A DNA stretch of 44,926 nt, taken from assembly GCA_002311655.1 (NCBI GenBank), contig DBYZ01000013.1, positions 1-44,926 on the forward strand. The letters run 5' to 3'. The position numbers and the translations under genes were made by a program. Of the stretch, positions 18,201 to 25,665 are shown one piece after another (position 1 is the first letter of the stretch; the number at the start of each line of letters is the position of its first letter). The stretch comes from Bacteroidales bacterium UBA1173 (GTDB lineage: Bacteria; Bacteroidota; Bacteroidia; Bacteroidales; F082). The notes under the pieces were generated by a model that worked only from the letters and a program-made list of their open reading frames with translations, was not told the DNA's origin and searched no databases.

Positions 18201-19495
18201 GATTTAAAATACGCAACGCTTTCATTATTAGGCGTTTTCAGTTTATTGAACACCAGTTCATCCTTGTCAATATTCCAATAGAGAGCCTCTGAAAACACGT
18301 CGATGTTGTGATATGAATCCCAATACGGTCCGTTGATTCGCTCGGCTATAAAAGTAAACTCACGACGCGGATCGTCGTATTGCATTGCGATTCCGTTATG
18401 GCTCACTGAGTCGTTGGCAAAGTAAAGCCTGAAATTGATATTATCAGACCGCACTCTGCCGTTTGAGAACAGGAAACTCCTGGACGTGAGTCGTGCTCTG
18501 ATTGTGTCGTGCTGCATGACAATCATCTCGGCATTGTCGAAACGTGTTCCCATGATGCTGAAATGACGGCCTTTCATGCCAACCAAGCCGCTGACATAGA
18601 TATTTTTGAAATAGTTTTTCTTGACGTAATAGTCGGAATACGAGACAAACGAAGGAAACTCCGCCGCATTTATCGACACGTTCACCAAAGCCTTGTCGCT
18701 AAATTTTCCGACAACAGGCTCCGACATCATACTCTTATTATATAAGACTGCTGAATCGGCGGAATATTCCATGTTTTTCATGTTGATGAAATAGTCGGCG
18801 AGTTTTACATAGACATCGTCCATGTTGAAGCGCTGCCAGCTGACTCTTCCGCCATTGCCTTTCCACGAAAAATCCAACAAATAGAAAGCGCCTCTGGTGT
18901 TTTTGATTACCGAACTGTCGCTTCTCGCCACACAGATCAAATCGCCGTTTTCCACGACAATTTTAAAATCTCCATCATCGGAAAACTGATACTGGGCGTT
19001 ACGGAGGCACCATTTCACACCATTTTTACTATTCAGCACCTCTTCGGCAAAAAACTTCTCCGAAAAAATCAAAAGATTTTTAAAAGCGGTCTTTCCCTCC
19101 TGCTTATACAATTTCGCAGAGCATGCCAGATAATTGGAAAGATTGTCATGAAGATTGTTGGAATATGCGAGATTGTTGACTATCCTGAAGAAGACGAAAA
19201 ACATCGCATCGTTTTTCAGGCGGTCATCGACAAGATGCTGGGCTATATCTTTGACGGCGTCTTTCTCTTTTCTGTTGAAACGTCCATTCTGCCAGCGTTC
19301 GACGAGCTGTGGCACCATTTCCTTCGAGCGTTCCTGGATTTTTTCATTCGTGCTGTTGAGCAAAATGTCGCCCACCTGGACGATAAACACATCGGAATCG
19401 GCAGAAAACACGAAGCGTTCCTGTGCGAGAAGCGTCATCGGAAGCAAGAAAAGCAGAAAAACAATGAATCGTATATTCCTTAGCATTTCACGCAA
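15224..19495 (-). CDS. Giant secreted beta-strand-rich protein of unknown function
   Basis: This 1423 aa protein starts with a signal peptide (hydrophobic FIVFLLFLLPMTLLA, cleavage near residue 24). An all-alpha N-terminal region follows at about 30-165, then more than 1100 residues of alternating short beta-strands and turns, with repeated phrases such as 'GNGRLNVEKAKIDSKYFTFKEMDLTADSSKF' and 'GDGSLNFMTTFIESKKLDFYPDSV'. The pattern looks like an elongated repeating beta-sheet, as in AsmA/TamB or Lpt-like proteins, but I see no family motif that proves it. There is no C-terminal membrane anchor. It is placed 11 bp after prmA and is probably in the tpiA-prmA operon. Start alternatives are residue 1 (19495) or Met4 (19486). 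Confidence 0.75.
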   Translation of the reverse strand: MREMLRNIRFIVFLLFLLPMTLLAQERFVFSADSDVFIVQVGDILLNSTNEKIQERSKEMVPQLVERWQNGRFNRKEKDAVKDIAQHLVDDRLKNDAMFFVFFRIVNNLAYSNNLHDNLSNYLACSAKLYKQEGKTAFKNLLIFSEKFFAEEVLNSKNGVKWCLRNAQYQFSDDGDFKIVVENGDLICVARSDSSVIKNTRGAFYLLDFSWKGNGGRVSWQRFNMDDVYVKLADYFINMKNMEYSADSAVLYNKSMMSEPVVGKFSDKALVNVSINAAEFPSFVSYSDYYVKKNYFKNIYVSGLVGMKGRHFSIMGTRFDNAEMIVMQHDTIRARLTSRSFLFSNGRVRSDNINFRLYFANDSVSHNGIAMQYDDPRREFTFIAERINGPYWDSYHNIDVFSEALYWNIDKDELVFNKLKTPNNESVAYFKSGNFFNRIEFDDLQMMDVVNPLYLIDNYMKTYHVDEVDLVELSRFLGYEGTETLRMMMFLVRRGYFYYDDNSRIAYPKHDFYIAVNASRKKIDHDVIRVVSVTDNFSPNIVLDMKSTDLKMFGVNNVILSQFEHNDTIDRVVIQPYDKTIVVKKDLDIDFSGYMGVGRYGFYTHDSRFKYDDFLIEFPYVDSIAFTSDKGRLGNVIVNTSGTFYINDKDNKSGYIYNEKYPIFDSDKESYVYFDRKSINGGKLDRNRFKFIIPDFRVEGIFAMDKFEQDGVFKSGIFPDFEETLTVMEDNSLGFEHYVQDPKGVAIYDGKAVFNNKIHLSNQGFYGDGSLNFMTTFIESKKLDFYPDSVNCITRSFEMLAVNEGNLSYPYVTVDVLSMRLNMERCKMLLKTIEHPMMMYVNSDFSGLARLDSTGFFGNGRLNVEKAKIDSKYFTFKEMDLTADSSKFTVMAGFGNSESFVATNYRSAIDYITRHGSFQGIDNTSRLRFPLNKVNSNLSNVEWFIDNQMVAITGDERSWLKTTNVKTSVIDFALTQCDFDLTSFVISAYDTKVISLADVKINPPERIINIRRDTKIDTIQEVAISIVDKDYKHKFEEATVYFDEMNRYHAHGFMYYSNKHKGIEFADIHSDNKGFTTAISHVREDDGFTIGMHFNFYGDLTLTAEEKNLIFNGDFQIKTKCGTDYKWFKSKHNIKEIIISDINDLSKHSDKTLTIALNDLDHNSGVFYDPVKKRFYTSFMSEETYKNPNKKSVASIKGNVRYDRNKRSFYISKMYLNDKSCLVSVDSRINLGLTNSTVAFVADGVFNEDIDHNNVNLKLKTGSSWNFPFDKKLTEIIQKQFFRTNDTMRRKVAKEAVMFSFDEVTMRWDDSLHCFYSDKAVTIRRVMGRNVKQNTNGYLLIDYKEGTELTMYLENGNKWLYFNYKNGVLATSSSVDAYNKRMDKLNKGKRVTMKLKSLGRFEYMKANSGEKDKFLQRFKKIRK

Positions 19496-19506
19496 TCTTA
19501 AGTAAA

Positions 19507-20337
19507 TTATCTAATAAAAACCGCAGCTGTCCACTCGTTCTTCTTGATATGATTCGAATAAGTCAAGCCGAGACGCTCAGCCTCGTTTCTAATCAACTGT
19601 AAATCAGCCTCATAGAATCCGCTGAAGAAGATTTTGCCTCCACGTTTCAGACATTTGACATATTCGTGCATGTCGCGCAAAAGTATATTGCGGTTGATGT
19701 TAGCGATAATTATGTCGAATTGTCTGTTGTTCAACGAGTTAGCATCACCAAGTTCAACTATAATTTCATTCTCATTGTTGAGTCTTACATTGTCGAGAGC
19801 GTTGCGGTAAGCCCACTCGTCATTGTCGATTGCGACGGTTTTTGCTGAACCGAGTTTCTTTGCCAAGATTGCCAAAACGCCTGTTCCCGAGCCCATGTCG
19901 AGCACGTCTTTGTCTTTGAAATCCTCGGTAAGCATGAGCTTTATGATTTGCGCTGTCGTCTCATGATGCGCAGTACCGAACGACATCTTCGGCTCGATGC
20001 ACAGGTCATATTTATAGCTGCTGTCGGCTTCGTGGAAAGGAGCACGTATGCGGCAAGTCTCATCAATAACAACTGGCTCGTACGATGACTCCCATGTGGC
20101 ATTCCAATCCTGGTCAGGGATGATTTCCTTTTTAAGTATTTTAACGTCAGACAGTTGCTCAAGAGACAAAATACCATCGAGAGCTTCTTTGTTGAACGCG
20201 TTCTCGGCGCAATAGGCGGTGAAACCTTCGTCGACATCCATGAAGCTGTCGAAGCCGACATTGCCTAGCAGTTCGGCAAACATATCTTTCAGAGCCTCGT
20301 TGTGAGGATTTGAAAATGTGTAAGCGATGTAATTCAT
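19507..20337 (-). CDS. prmA: Ribosomal protein L11 methyltransferase
   Basis: This is an SAM-dependent methyltransferase that trimethylates ribosomal protein L11. It is 276 aa from the ATG at 20337; a TTG at 20343 would add only two residues and is less likely. An N-terminal substrate-recognition domain (about 1-110) is followed by the class I methyltransferase fold with 'VLDMGSGTGVLAILAKKLGS' (SAM loop about 145-164), 'AIDNDEWAYRNALDN' and 'FDIIIANINRNILL' (the NPPF-type motif in its PrmA variant). It lies 6 bp after tpiA on the same strand. Confidence 0.95.
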   Translation of the reverse strand: MNYIAYTFSNPHNEALKDMFAELLGNVGFDSFMDVDEGFTAYCAENAFNKEALDGILSLEQLSDVKILKKEIIPDQDWNATWESSYEPVVIDETCRIRAPFHEADSSYKYDLCIEPKMSFGTAHHETTAQIIKLMLTEDFKDKDVLDMGSGTGVLAILAKKLGSAKTVAIDNDEWAYRNALDNVRLNNENEIIVELGDANSLNNRQFDIIIANINRNILLRDMHEYVKCLKRGGKIFFSGFYEADLQLIRNEAERLGLTYSNHIKKNEWTAAVFIR

Positions 20338-20343
20338 TTTCAA

Positions 20344-21111
20344 TTACTTAGAAGCCTGTTCACAGATACTTGCAAAATCTTCAGCCTTGAGTGATGCACC
20401 ACCGATGAGACCGCCGTCAACGTCAGGTTGTGCAAAGAGTTCGGATGCGTTCTTTGCGTTGCAGCTGCCGCCGTAGAGGATATGAATCTGGCTTGCGATG
20501 TCGTCGCCATATTTCTCTTGCACGAGTTTGCGGATGAAGGCGTGCACTTCCTGAGCCTGCGCCGGAGTCGCTGTCTTGCCCGTTCCGATAGCCCAGACTG
20601 GTTCGTAGGCGATGATAACGTTCTCAATATCAGCGATGTCGAGATGGAACAGCCCCTCCTCCACTTGTTTGCGAATCACGTCGAAATGCTTGTTGGCTTC
20701 GCGTTCTTCGAGGACTTCGCCCACGCAGAAAATCGGGACGATTTCATATTTGAGAGCCTGGTTGACCTTCGCGGCAAGCGTTTTGTTGTCTTCGCCGAAG
20801 TATTTTCTGCGCTCGCTGTGGCCGATTATGCAGCAGCTTACGCCTATTGAGTCGAGCATCTTAGCCGACACCTCACCAGTGTAAGCCCCTGAGTCCCAAG
20901 CCGATAAGTTCTGTGCACCCACTTCAAACAGCTCATGCTCCGAAGCTTCGTCGGTAGCGAGCTCGAGGTATGGGAACGGAGGGCATATTATCACTTCGCA
21001 TGACGGTTGTTTCTCGTCGAGAAGTTTTTCAAGGTCTTCAATAAGGCATTGTGCCTCCTCGAAATCGAGGTTCATTTTCCAGTTGCCGGCAACGATTTTA
21101 TTTCTTTTCAT
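20344..21111 (-). CDS. tpiA: Triosephosphate isomerase
   Basis: This glycolytic enzyme interconverts dihydroxyacetone phosphate and glyceraldehyde-3-phosphate. The open frame extends to 21150, but the family start is 'MKRNKIVAGNWKMN', so the ATG at 21111 is chosen (255 aa). Active-site residues are Lys12, His98 in 'IIGHSERR' and Glu170 in 'AYEPVWAIGTG'; the phosphate loop 'GGSCNAKNA' is present. It leads an operon with prmA and the giant protein and has a clean TATCTTTG promoter. Confidence 0.97.
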   Translation of the reverse strand: MKRNKIVAGNWKMNLDFEEAQCLIEDLEKLLDEKQPSCEVIICPPFPYLELATDEASEHELFEVGAQNLSAWDSGAYTGEVSAKMLDSIGVSCCIIGHSERRKYFGEDNKTLAAKVNQALKYEIVPIFCVGEVLEEREANKHFDVIRKQVEEGLFHLDIADIENVIIAYEPVWAIGTGKTATPAQAQEVHAFIRKLVQEKYGDDIASQIHILYGGSCNAKNASELFAQPDVDGGLIGGASLKAEDFASICEQASK

Positions 21112-21147
21112 GATAAATAGATTTTTCGTTATTAATTTAATAATGTG

Positions 21148-21155
21148 CAAAGATA
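21148..21155 (-). promoter_or_regulatory. Promoter -7 box (TATCTTTG) for tpiA
   Basis: Minus-strand TATCTTTG, 36 bases before the ATG at 21111. Its position inside the longer open frame supports the shorter start. Confidence 0.7.
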
Positions 21156-21166
21156 ATAAAATCTCT

Positions 21167-21192
21167 TGCAGATTTCACAGAAAACGCAGAAT
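21167..21192. repeat. Short GCAGA repeat block
   Basis: Units TTGCAGATTTC, ACAGAAA and ACGCAGAA resemble the longer GCAGA repeat block at 28183-28297. It lies between tpiA and the palindromic hairpin at 21216. Confidence 0.55.
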
Positions 21193-21215
21193 TTTTTCTC
21201 TCACTTTATTGATCG

Positions 21216-21294
21216 TTTTAAGAATATGCAAAAATCAGTCTGGGTAATTTCTTCGAAATCACCGCAAGGCCTGATTTTTTGCATATTCTTAAAA
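21216..21294. repeat. Palindromic hairpin repeat, copy A
   Basis: The 23-base left arm (21216-21238) pairs with the 24-base right arm (21271-21294) with a single bulged base in the A/T run. The inner part is CAGTCT, then an inner hairpin GGTAATTTC / GAAATCACC (one mismatch), then GCAAGGCCTG. The right arm ends directly at the stop codon of the gene at 21295. Copy B (22666-22746) is nearly identical in core and arms, and copy C (3101-3143) shares the core ends. Confidence 0.85.
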
Positions 21295-22566
21295 TTAGTT
21301 GATTGTTACTTCGAAGAGTCGGTTGTTTCTGGTGTTGTCGTTTTTGAAAAGAAAATACGCTTTTCCGTTGTAAATCCTGAGGTTTTCGATGAAAGCGAAG
21401 CCGCTGATTGTGTATACGGTTTCGGCTGTTCCAGTTTCAATGTTAATGCGTTTGATTGTTGTCACGCCACCATCAGTGAAGGTGGTGTAGAATTTGCCCG
21501 TTGCCCAATCCATAATCACTTTCTTGTCCCATTTCTTGATGACGCGCATGTCGCCTCGCCAGTGTTTATATTTATGAAACGTTAAAGGATATTCTTCAAT
21601 GACTTCTCCTAAGTTATTGTAAACAAACAGCTTATCTTCGTCAAAGGAGAACAGATAAATCCTGTTGTCGTAAGCGAAAACCGGGTCGTAAGTGGGCTTA
21701 GGATCAAGAAATCCTGCCGAGCGGTAAAACGTTCCAAATCGCGGATTGAGCAGGTTTATCATCAGATCACGGTTCTCTTCGTTGACGCAGTGATGCAGTT
21801 CGTGCGCCTTCTGGTCGCCGCCGATGTTGAAGTAATAATAATAAATCTCTTGTCCGAAGAAAAAGTATCGGCCGCCAATGAGAAGGCTGTCGGTGGCGCA
21901 CACAATATTCTTGAAAAGACTCACAAAACGCTTGGTCGGAGTACGATACATCAGCTCCATCTCGAAGACATGGCCCATGGCGGTTTTATGTCCAATCTGC
22001 CAAACATCTTCGTCAGAAACGAGTTGCATCTCGCCGTAAACGTCTTTGTAGATATTGAAATAATCGGGACTTACTTTCAGTTCGGTGAGGGTGTCGCAGG
22101 CGAAGTTAAGATGCAGCAAAGAATTATTACGGCGACGGCGCGCAAGAAGATAAATACCCTTCTCGTTGATTTCAAAATCCATAACGCTAACCACCTTATT
22201 ATTATAAGCCACATGAGGGGCGCTACTGACAATCTCCACCTCGGGCAGCGACTTCTCGTCGAATTTCACTTTCAAGATAATCCTCTTATTAAAATCAAGA
22301 GAATCAATGATATAAGTAGTACTCGTAAACGAAAGATGGCGGGTGTAGATAGTGTCTCTGGGTTGCGATTTGGTCAGTGAAAACTGACCGTCACTATTGG
22401 TAAGGGTCAAAAAAGTCGAGTCGATAGTATAAATGCCCACATCGCGAACTGGCTTGTTGCGCTCATCGACCACAACGCCTCTTATGACATTGTTTTGCGC
22501 ATAAACGCTATAATGCGACAGGATTAATAGGACAAAACAGCCCAATAAAAGTAAAAGTCTTTTCAT
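21295..22566 (-). CDS. Secreted protein with carboxypeptidase-regulatory-like domain
   Basis: This 423 aa protein has a signal peptide at residues 1-23 (MKRLLLLLGCFVLLILSHYSVYA) and a carboxypeptidase D regulatory-like beta-sandwich at about 26-112 ('IRGVVVDERNKPVRDVGIYTIDSTFLTLTNSDGQFSL'). A C-terminal region of about 290 residues with recurring Tyr/Phe-rich strands looks like a beta-propeller. It is likely periplasmic or outer-surface. The function is unknown. The gene has its own TAATTTTG promoter and is bracketed by the two long palindromic hairpins. Confidence 0.75.
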   Translation of the reverse strand: MKRLLLLLGCFVLLILSHYSVYAQNNVIRGVVVDERNKPVRDVGIYTIDSTFLTLTNSDGQFSLTKSQPRDTIYTRHLSFTSTTYIIDSLDFNKRIILKVKFDEKSLPEVEIVSSAPHVAYNNKVVSVMDFEINEKGIYLLARRRRNNSLLHLNFACDTLTELKVSPDYFNIYKDVYGEMQLVSDEDVWQIGHKTAMGHVFEMELMYRTPTKRFVSLFKNIVCATDSLLIGGRYFFFGQEIYYYYFNIGGDQKAHELHHCVNEENRDLMINLLNPRFGTFYRSAGFLDPKPTYDPVFAYDNRIYLFSFDEDKLFVYNNLGEVIEEYPLTFHKYKHWRGDMRVIKKWDKKVIMDWATGKFYTTFTDGGVTTIKRINIETGTAETVYTISGFAFIENLRIYNGKAYFLFKNDNTRNNRLFEVTIN

Positions 22567-22585
22567 GAGATTAAGTTTGGTTCTG

Positions 22586-22593
22586 CAAAATTA
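22586..22593 (-). promoter_or_regulatory. Promoter -7 box (TAATTTTG) for the gene at 21295-22566
   Basis: Minus-strand TAATTTTG 19 bases before the ATG; a very short leader. Confidence 0.6.
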
Positions 22594-22665
22594 CAGCATC
22601 AAGACCTTTTTGTCAATACCTAAAACCCTAAAAAGAATAGTAAAATTCCTAAAAAGCTTAAACGG

Positions 22666-22746
22666 GTTTTCAGAATATGCGAAAATCAGTCTGGATAATT
22701 TCTTCGAAATCACCGCAAGGCCTGATTTTTCGCATATTCTGAAAAC
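22666..22746. repeat. Palindromic hairpin repeat, copy B
   Basis: The 24-base left arm (22666-22689) pairs with the 25-base right arm (22722-22746) with the same one-base bulge as copy A. The core is identical to copy A except G21244 versus A22695. Arm differences from copy A are compensatory: A-T 21220/21290 becomes C-G 22671/22741, and A-T 21230/21280 becomes G-C 22681/22731. It lies 7 bp after the stop of the gene at 22754. Confidence 0.88.
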
Positions 22747-22753
22747 TGTTTAT

Positions 22754-24034
22754 TTAATTCTTAATCAATCGCTTACAGAAATTCTTAAATTCTTTTTTAG
22801 ATGACCAATGTTTCATGATGAAGAACGAGCCACTGGGGATGCCACACATGACTTTCCAATCCTGATAGACGATTCCGTCGTAGCTTAGTACGCATCTGAA
22901 CGGGTCGTTTTGTTCTGCTTTTTTGGTCAAATCAAGCCAAAGTTTGGCAGCTTCAGGAGTCATGTGCACCGACATCGGAGTGGTGTTTCTATATGATTCA
23001 TGCACTACTTTTTGGATGACAGGTTTGCCGCCGATGACTGCCGAGCTGATAGCTGGACCTTCGTGGGTAGTCTTCTTCAAAGCATAAATTCTCTGTTGTT
23101 CATCTTCAACCCAGTTTTCTTTCATAACAACAAGAGAATCATTATGTTGCCACCAATTCATAACTGAAGAAACATCGTTAATTGGAACCAATGTATCTGA
23201 ATAATACTCCCAAATAGCCAGTTTGCCTTCTGTTGACACGTCGCCAGCGGCACGCTCATAAATTGATGGATGGACAAGAGCATAGAAAAGGTTGAAGCAG
23301 ACACTGAACACCACTACCATAGCATAAAAGAATATTCTATACGGCTTGTCCATTCGTGACGATGCTTTTCCTTCGATTGCATCAATATGCTGAATTACAT
23401 TGTTGCAATGACCCACGAAATTGCGGTAAAGCATGGCAAATACAAACAAGAGAACCACTCCAACAGCAAAGAAATACCAATTGGCATTATAATATTGCTG
23501 CGTATTGATATCAGCAATATTTTGAGTCATATCATCCCTATTGATCAAAACCAAACTGACAAGCAAGTAGCTGACTAGGAAGAGGAAACCGGTATATATG
23601 GCATAGCCAGTCTTAAGTTTCTGCATATTTTTTGAAAGCGTAAGCAGGTCGGAATTCTCCATCACATTACGTTTCACATTACGGGTAAGCCAAAGCTCAT
23701 AAACAACAGCCAGTATCAGCAACAAGGCAAGTCCGCCAAACCAAAGCAAACTAAGGTTTGGTGCCAGCAAAAATGCCAGTCCGAAAGGCCATGTCAGACC
23801 TTGCCAGGCATAGATTGCTATGAGCAACGCTGCCATGATTGGATAAGTTATCATGACGCTTTTTCTGTATCTTGCGAAGAAATCGACTTCGTTTTTGATT
23901 GCCGACTTCATCAGACGGTCGTTGATGATTTCCTGCTGGTCGAACTGCTGTTTGAGCGTTTCGTATTGGGCTTTAAGCTGTTCAAGCTCGTCGAGATTGT
24001 TTTTTTCGTTGTTTTCCATGACGATTCCTTTCAT
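22754..24034 (-). CDS. Membrane protein with SecD P1-head-like tail, ECF sigma partner
   Basis: This 426 aa protein begins with a cytoplasmic coiled coil (about residues 13-40, LDELEQLKAQYETLKQQFDQQ). Five or six membrane segments follow between about 60 and 260. The C-terminal extracytoplasmic part (about 265-415) contains 'MTPEAAKLWLDLTKKAEQNDPFRCVLSYDGIVYQDWKVMCGIPSG', which resembles the P1-head subdomain of SecD. The start is fixed by an ATGA overlap with the sigma gene at 24031-24034, indicating translational coupling. Context suggests an anti-sigma or sensor role, but the usual zinc anti-sigma motif is absent. Function is inferred only from position. Confidence 0.75.
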   Translation of the reverse strand: MKGIVMENNEKNNLDELEQLKAQYETLKQQFDQQEIINDRLMKSAIKNEVDFFARYRKSVMITYPIMAALLIAIYAWQGLTWPFGLAFLLAPNLSLLWFGGLALLLILAVVYELWLTRNVKRNVMENSDLLTLSKNMQKLKTGYAIYTGFLFLVSYLLVSLVLINRDDMTQNIADINTQQYYNANWYFFAVGVVLLFVFAMLYRNFVGHCNNVIQHIDAIEGKASSRMDKPYRIFFYAMVVVFSVCFNLFYALVHPSIYERAAGDVSTEGKLAIWEYYSDTLVPINDVSSVMNWWQHNDSLVVMKENWVEDEQQRIYALKKTTHEGPAISSAVIGGKPVIQKVVHESYRNTTPMSVHMTPEAAKLWLDLTKKAEQNDPFRCVLSYDGIVYQDWKVMCGIPSGSFFIMKHWSSKKEFKNFCKRLIKN

Positions 24035-24516
24035 TTTTTGTTTGACATTTTCACCAATTTGTCTTTGATGCGGAGCAGTCGCACCCCCACGTTGTTTGGC
24101 GTTATCCCGATGATGGCGCCTATTTCATCGTAGTTAACGCCTTCGAGCCAAAGCAAAATCAAGCTTCGGTCGATCAAATCCAGCTGGTTGATGCGGTCGT
24201 AGAGCTGGCGGATTTGCTGAGTCGACGGGTCATCGGCCTCATACGGGTCGATGTCGATGGTCAGCGGCACGGTGCTGATGCGGAGGCGTTCCTTGCGGTC
24301 GTTGTTGATGGCGGCGTTGAGTGCCACACGGTAGATCCAGGTGCGTGCGCTGCTGCGTTCGGCGAAGCTGTCGAAGCCTTTCCACAGTCGGATGAGGATC
24401 TCCTGAAACAGGTCATCGACCTCGTCGGAGTTCTTCGAGAACATGTAGCAGACCGTGTAGATTGTGCGTTTGTGCTCCCTCACCAAAAGTTCAAATTGTC
24501 GTTCTTTTTCAGTCAT
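24031..24516 (-). CDS. ECF-type RNA polymerase sigma factor
   Basis: This 161 aa sigma-70 family protein has only regions 2 and 4. Region 2 is at about 10-75 ('DEVDDLFQEILIRLWKGFDSF', 'SSARTWIYRVALNAAIN') and region 4 at about 103-155 ('IDRSLILLWLEGVNYDEIGAIIGITPNNVGVRLLRIKDKL'). It directs RNA polymerase to alternative promoters when released by a partner. It overlaps the membrane protein gene by 4 bp. The leader carries an inverted repeat (24550-24580). Confidence 0.93.
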   Translation of the reverse strand: MTEKERQFELLVREHKRTIYTVCYMFSKNSDEVDDLFQEILIRLWKGFDSFAERSSARTWIYRVALNAAINNDRKERLRISTVPLTIDIDPYEADDPSTQQIRQLYDRINQLDLIDRSLILLWLEGVNYDEIGAIIGITPNNVGVRLLRIKDKLVKMSNKK

Positions 24517-24549
24517 AATCTAATTAAATTACGCCTTTTTAGACAACGG

Positions 24550-24580
24550 AATTGTCATTTTATTACATGAAATTACAATT
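24550..24580 (-). promoter_or_regulatory. Inverted repeat in the sigma-factor leader
   Basis: AATTGTCATTT (24550-24560) and AAATTACAATT (24570-24580) pair over 11 positions with one mismatch and a 9-base loop. It lies between the -7 box and the start codon, so it could be an operator or an mRNA hairpin. Confidence 0.45.
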
Positions 24581-24597
24581 TTAGGATTAAATTTTTG

Positions 24598-24605
24598 CAA
24601 AGATA
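24598..24605 (-). promoter_or_regulatory. Promoter -7 box (TATCTTTG) for the sigma-factor operon
   Basis: Minus-strand TATCTTTG directly after the stop codon of the permease gene; the leader is about 75 nt. It matches the housekeeping consensus. Confidence 0.65.
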
Positions 24606-25664
24606 CTATTTTATCCTTACTCTCGGATCTAAAATGCCATAAATTATGTCAACTACGATGTTGATGATGATGAGCATCACTCCTATCAGCAACACTGCGC
24701 CCATGACGACGGGGAAGTCGAATTTGTCGAGGGCATCGACGATGACAACTCCAATGCCTTTCCAGTCGAAGACGTATTCGACGAAGACAGCACCGGCAAG
24801 CAATGAGGCAAACCATCCGGAAACAGCAGTAACTACTGGAGTCATGGCGTTTCGCAATGCATGCACACCGATGACTCTAAACCGTTTCAAACCTTTGGCT
24901 TTTGCGGTTCTAATGTAATCCATCGACATCACCTCAAGCAATGTGGTTCTGGTGAGTTCAGTAATAACTGCCAACGGACGCAAACCAAGCGTCAACGCTG
25001 GCAATATCAGGTTTTTAAGGTCGAGATATGAGCCAGTGCCATAGTCGTCAACGGAAAAAAGGCTTCCAGTCATGCTGAGACCTGTCACCGACTCCAAAAC
25101 GAAGCCAAAAAGCCATGCGACGAGGATGGCGGCAAAAAATGAGGGAAGCGACATGCCTATCGTGGTGATAAACAACGTCAAACGATTCAAAAAGTTGGAA
25201 TTTACGACGGCTGTGAGCACGCCGAGAAGCACTCCTATCACAAATGCGAACAAGATTGACACGAAAGCCAGTATCAAAGTGTTGGGGAAAGCCTCGGAAA
25301 GTATTGTCCCCACTGGCCTTTTGCTTTGGTACGAATAGCGCAGATACGGTGTTTTAAATACAATCTTCGTGCCACCGACAGTCGCGAGTCTGGCATACGG
25401 CTCGTATTTCGTCAAATCTTTGTTTTCGTTGTAAAACGAGATAAAAGAAAGGTCGTTCAGATAGTCAACGTATTGTTTGCCAATGCTTTGGTCGAGTCCA
25501 AGCTCATGACGGATAGCCTGCACGTCTTTCTCATCGGCACGCTGGCCGAGCATCATGCGCACCGGGTCGCCGGGAACGATTGTGAAAAGGAAAAACACCA
25601 GCGTCGCCACGCCCCACAGGACGAGGATTCCGTAAAGTATTTTTCTCACAATGTACGCAAACAT
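24606..25664 (-). CDS. ABC transporter permease, OppB/DppB family
   Basis: This 352 aa inner-membrane permease has six transmembrane segments. It begins 'MFAYIVRKILYGILVLWGVATLVFFLFTIVPGDPV', the classic OppB/DppB start, and has the EAA-like loop 'LRPLAVITELTRTTLLEVMSMDYIRTAKAKG'. Members form heterodimers with an OppC-type subunit to import peptides, nickel or sugars. No binding protein, OppC partner or ATPase is encoded in the window, so it works with subunits from elsewhere. The start lies 1 bp after the stop of the DoxX-family gene, so it is co-transcribed with it. Confidence 0.92.
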   Translation of the reverse strand: MFAYIVRKILYGILVLWGVATLVFFLFTIVPGDPVRMMLGQRADEKDVQAIRHELGLDQSIGKQYVDYLNDLSFISFYNENKDLTKYEPYARLATVGGTKIVFKTPYLRYSYQSKRPVGTILSEAFPNTLILAFVSILFAFVIGVLLGVLTAVVNSNFLNRLTLFITTIGMSLPSFFAAILVAWLFGFVLESVTGLSMTGSLFSVDDYGTGSYLDLKNLILPALTLGLRPLAVITELTRTTLLEVMSMDYIRTAKAKGLKRFRVIGVHALRNAMTPVVTAVSGWFASLLAGAVFVEYVFDWKGIGVVIVDALDKFDFPVVMGAVLLIGVMLIIINIVVDIIYGILDPRVRIK

Positions 25665-25665
25665 A

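Noticed and set aside
21216..22746. The 21295-22566 gene as cargo of a transposon bounded by the two hairpins
   Set aside because: The hairpins are each self-complementary rather than terminal inverted repeats of one element, no transposase is inside, and a third copy lies elsewhere alone.
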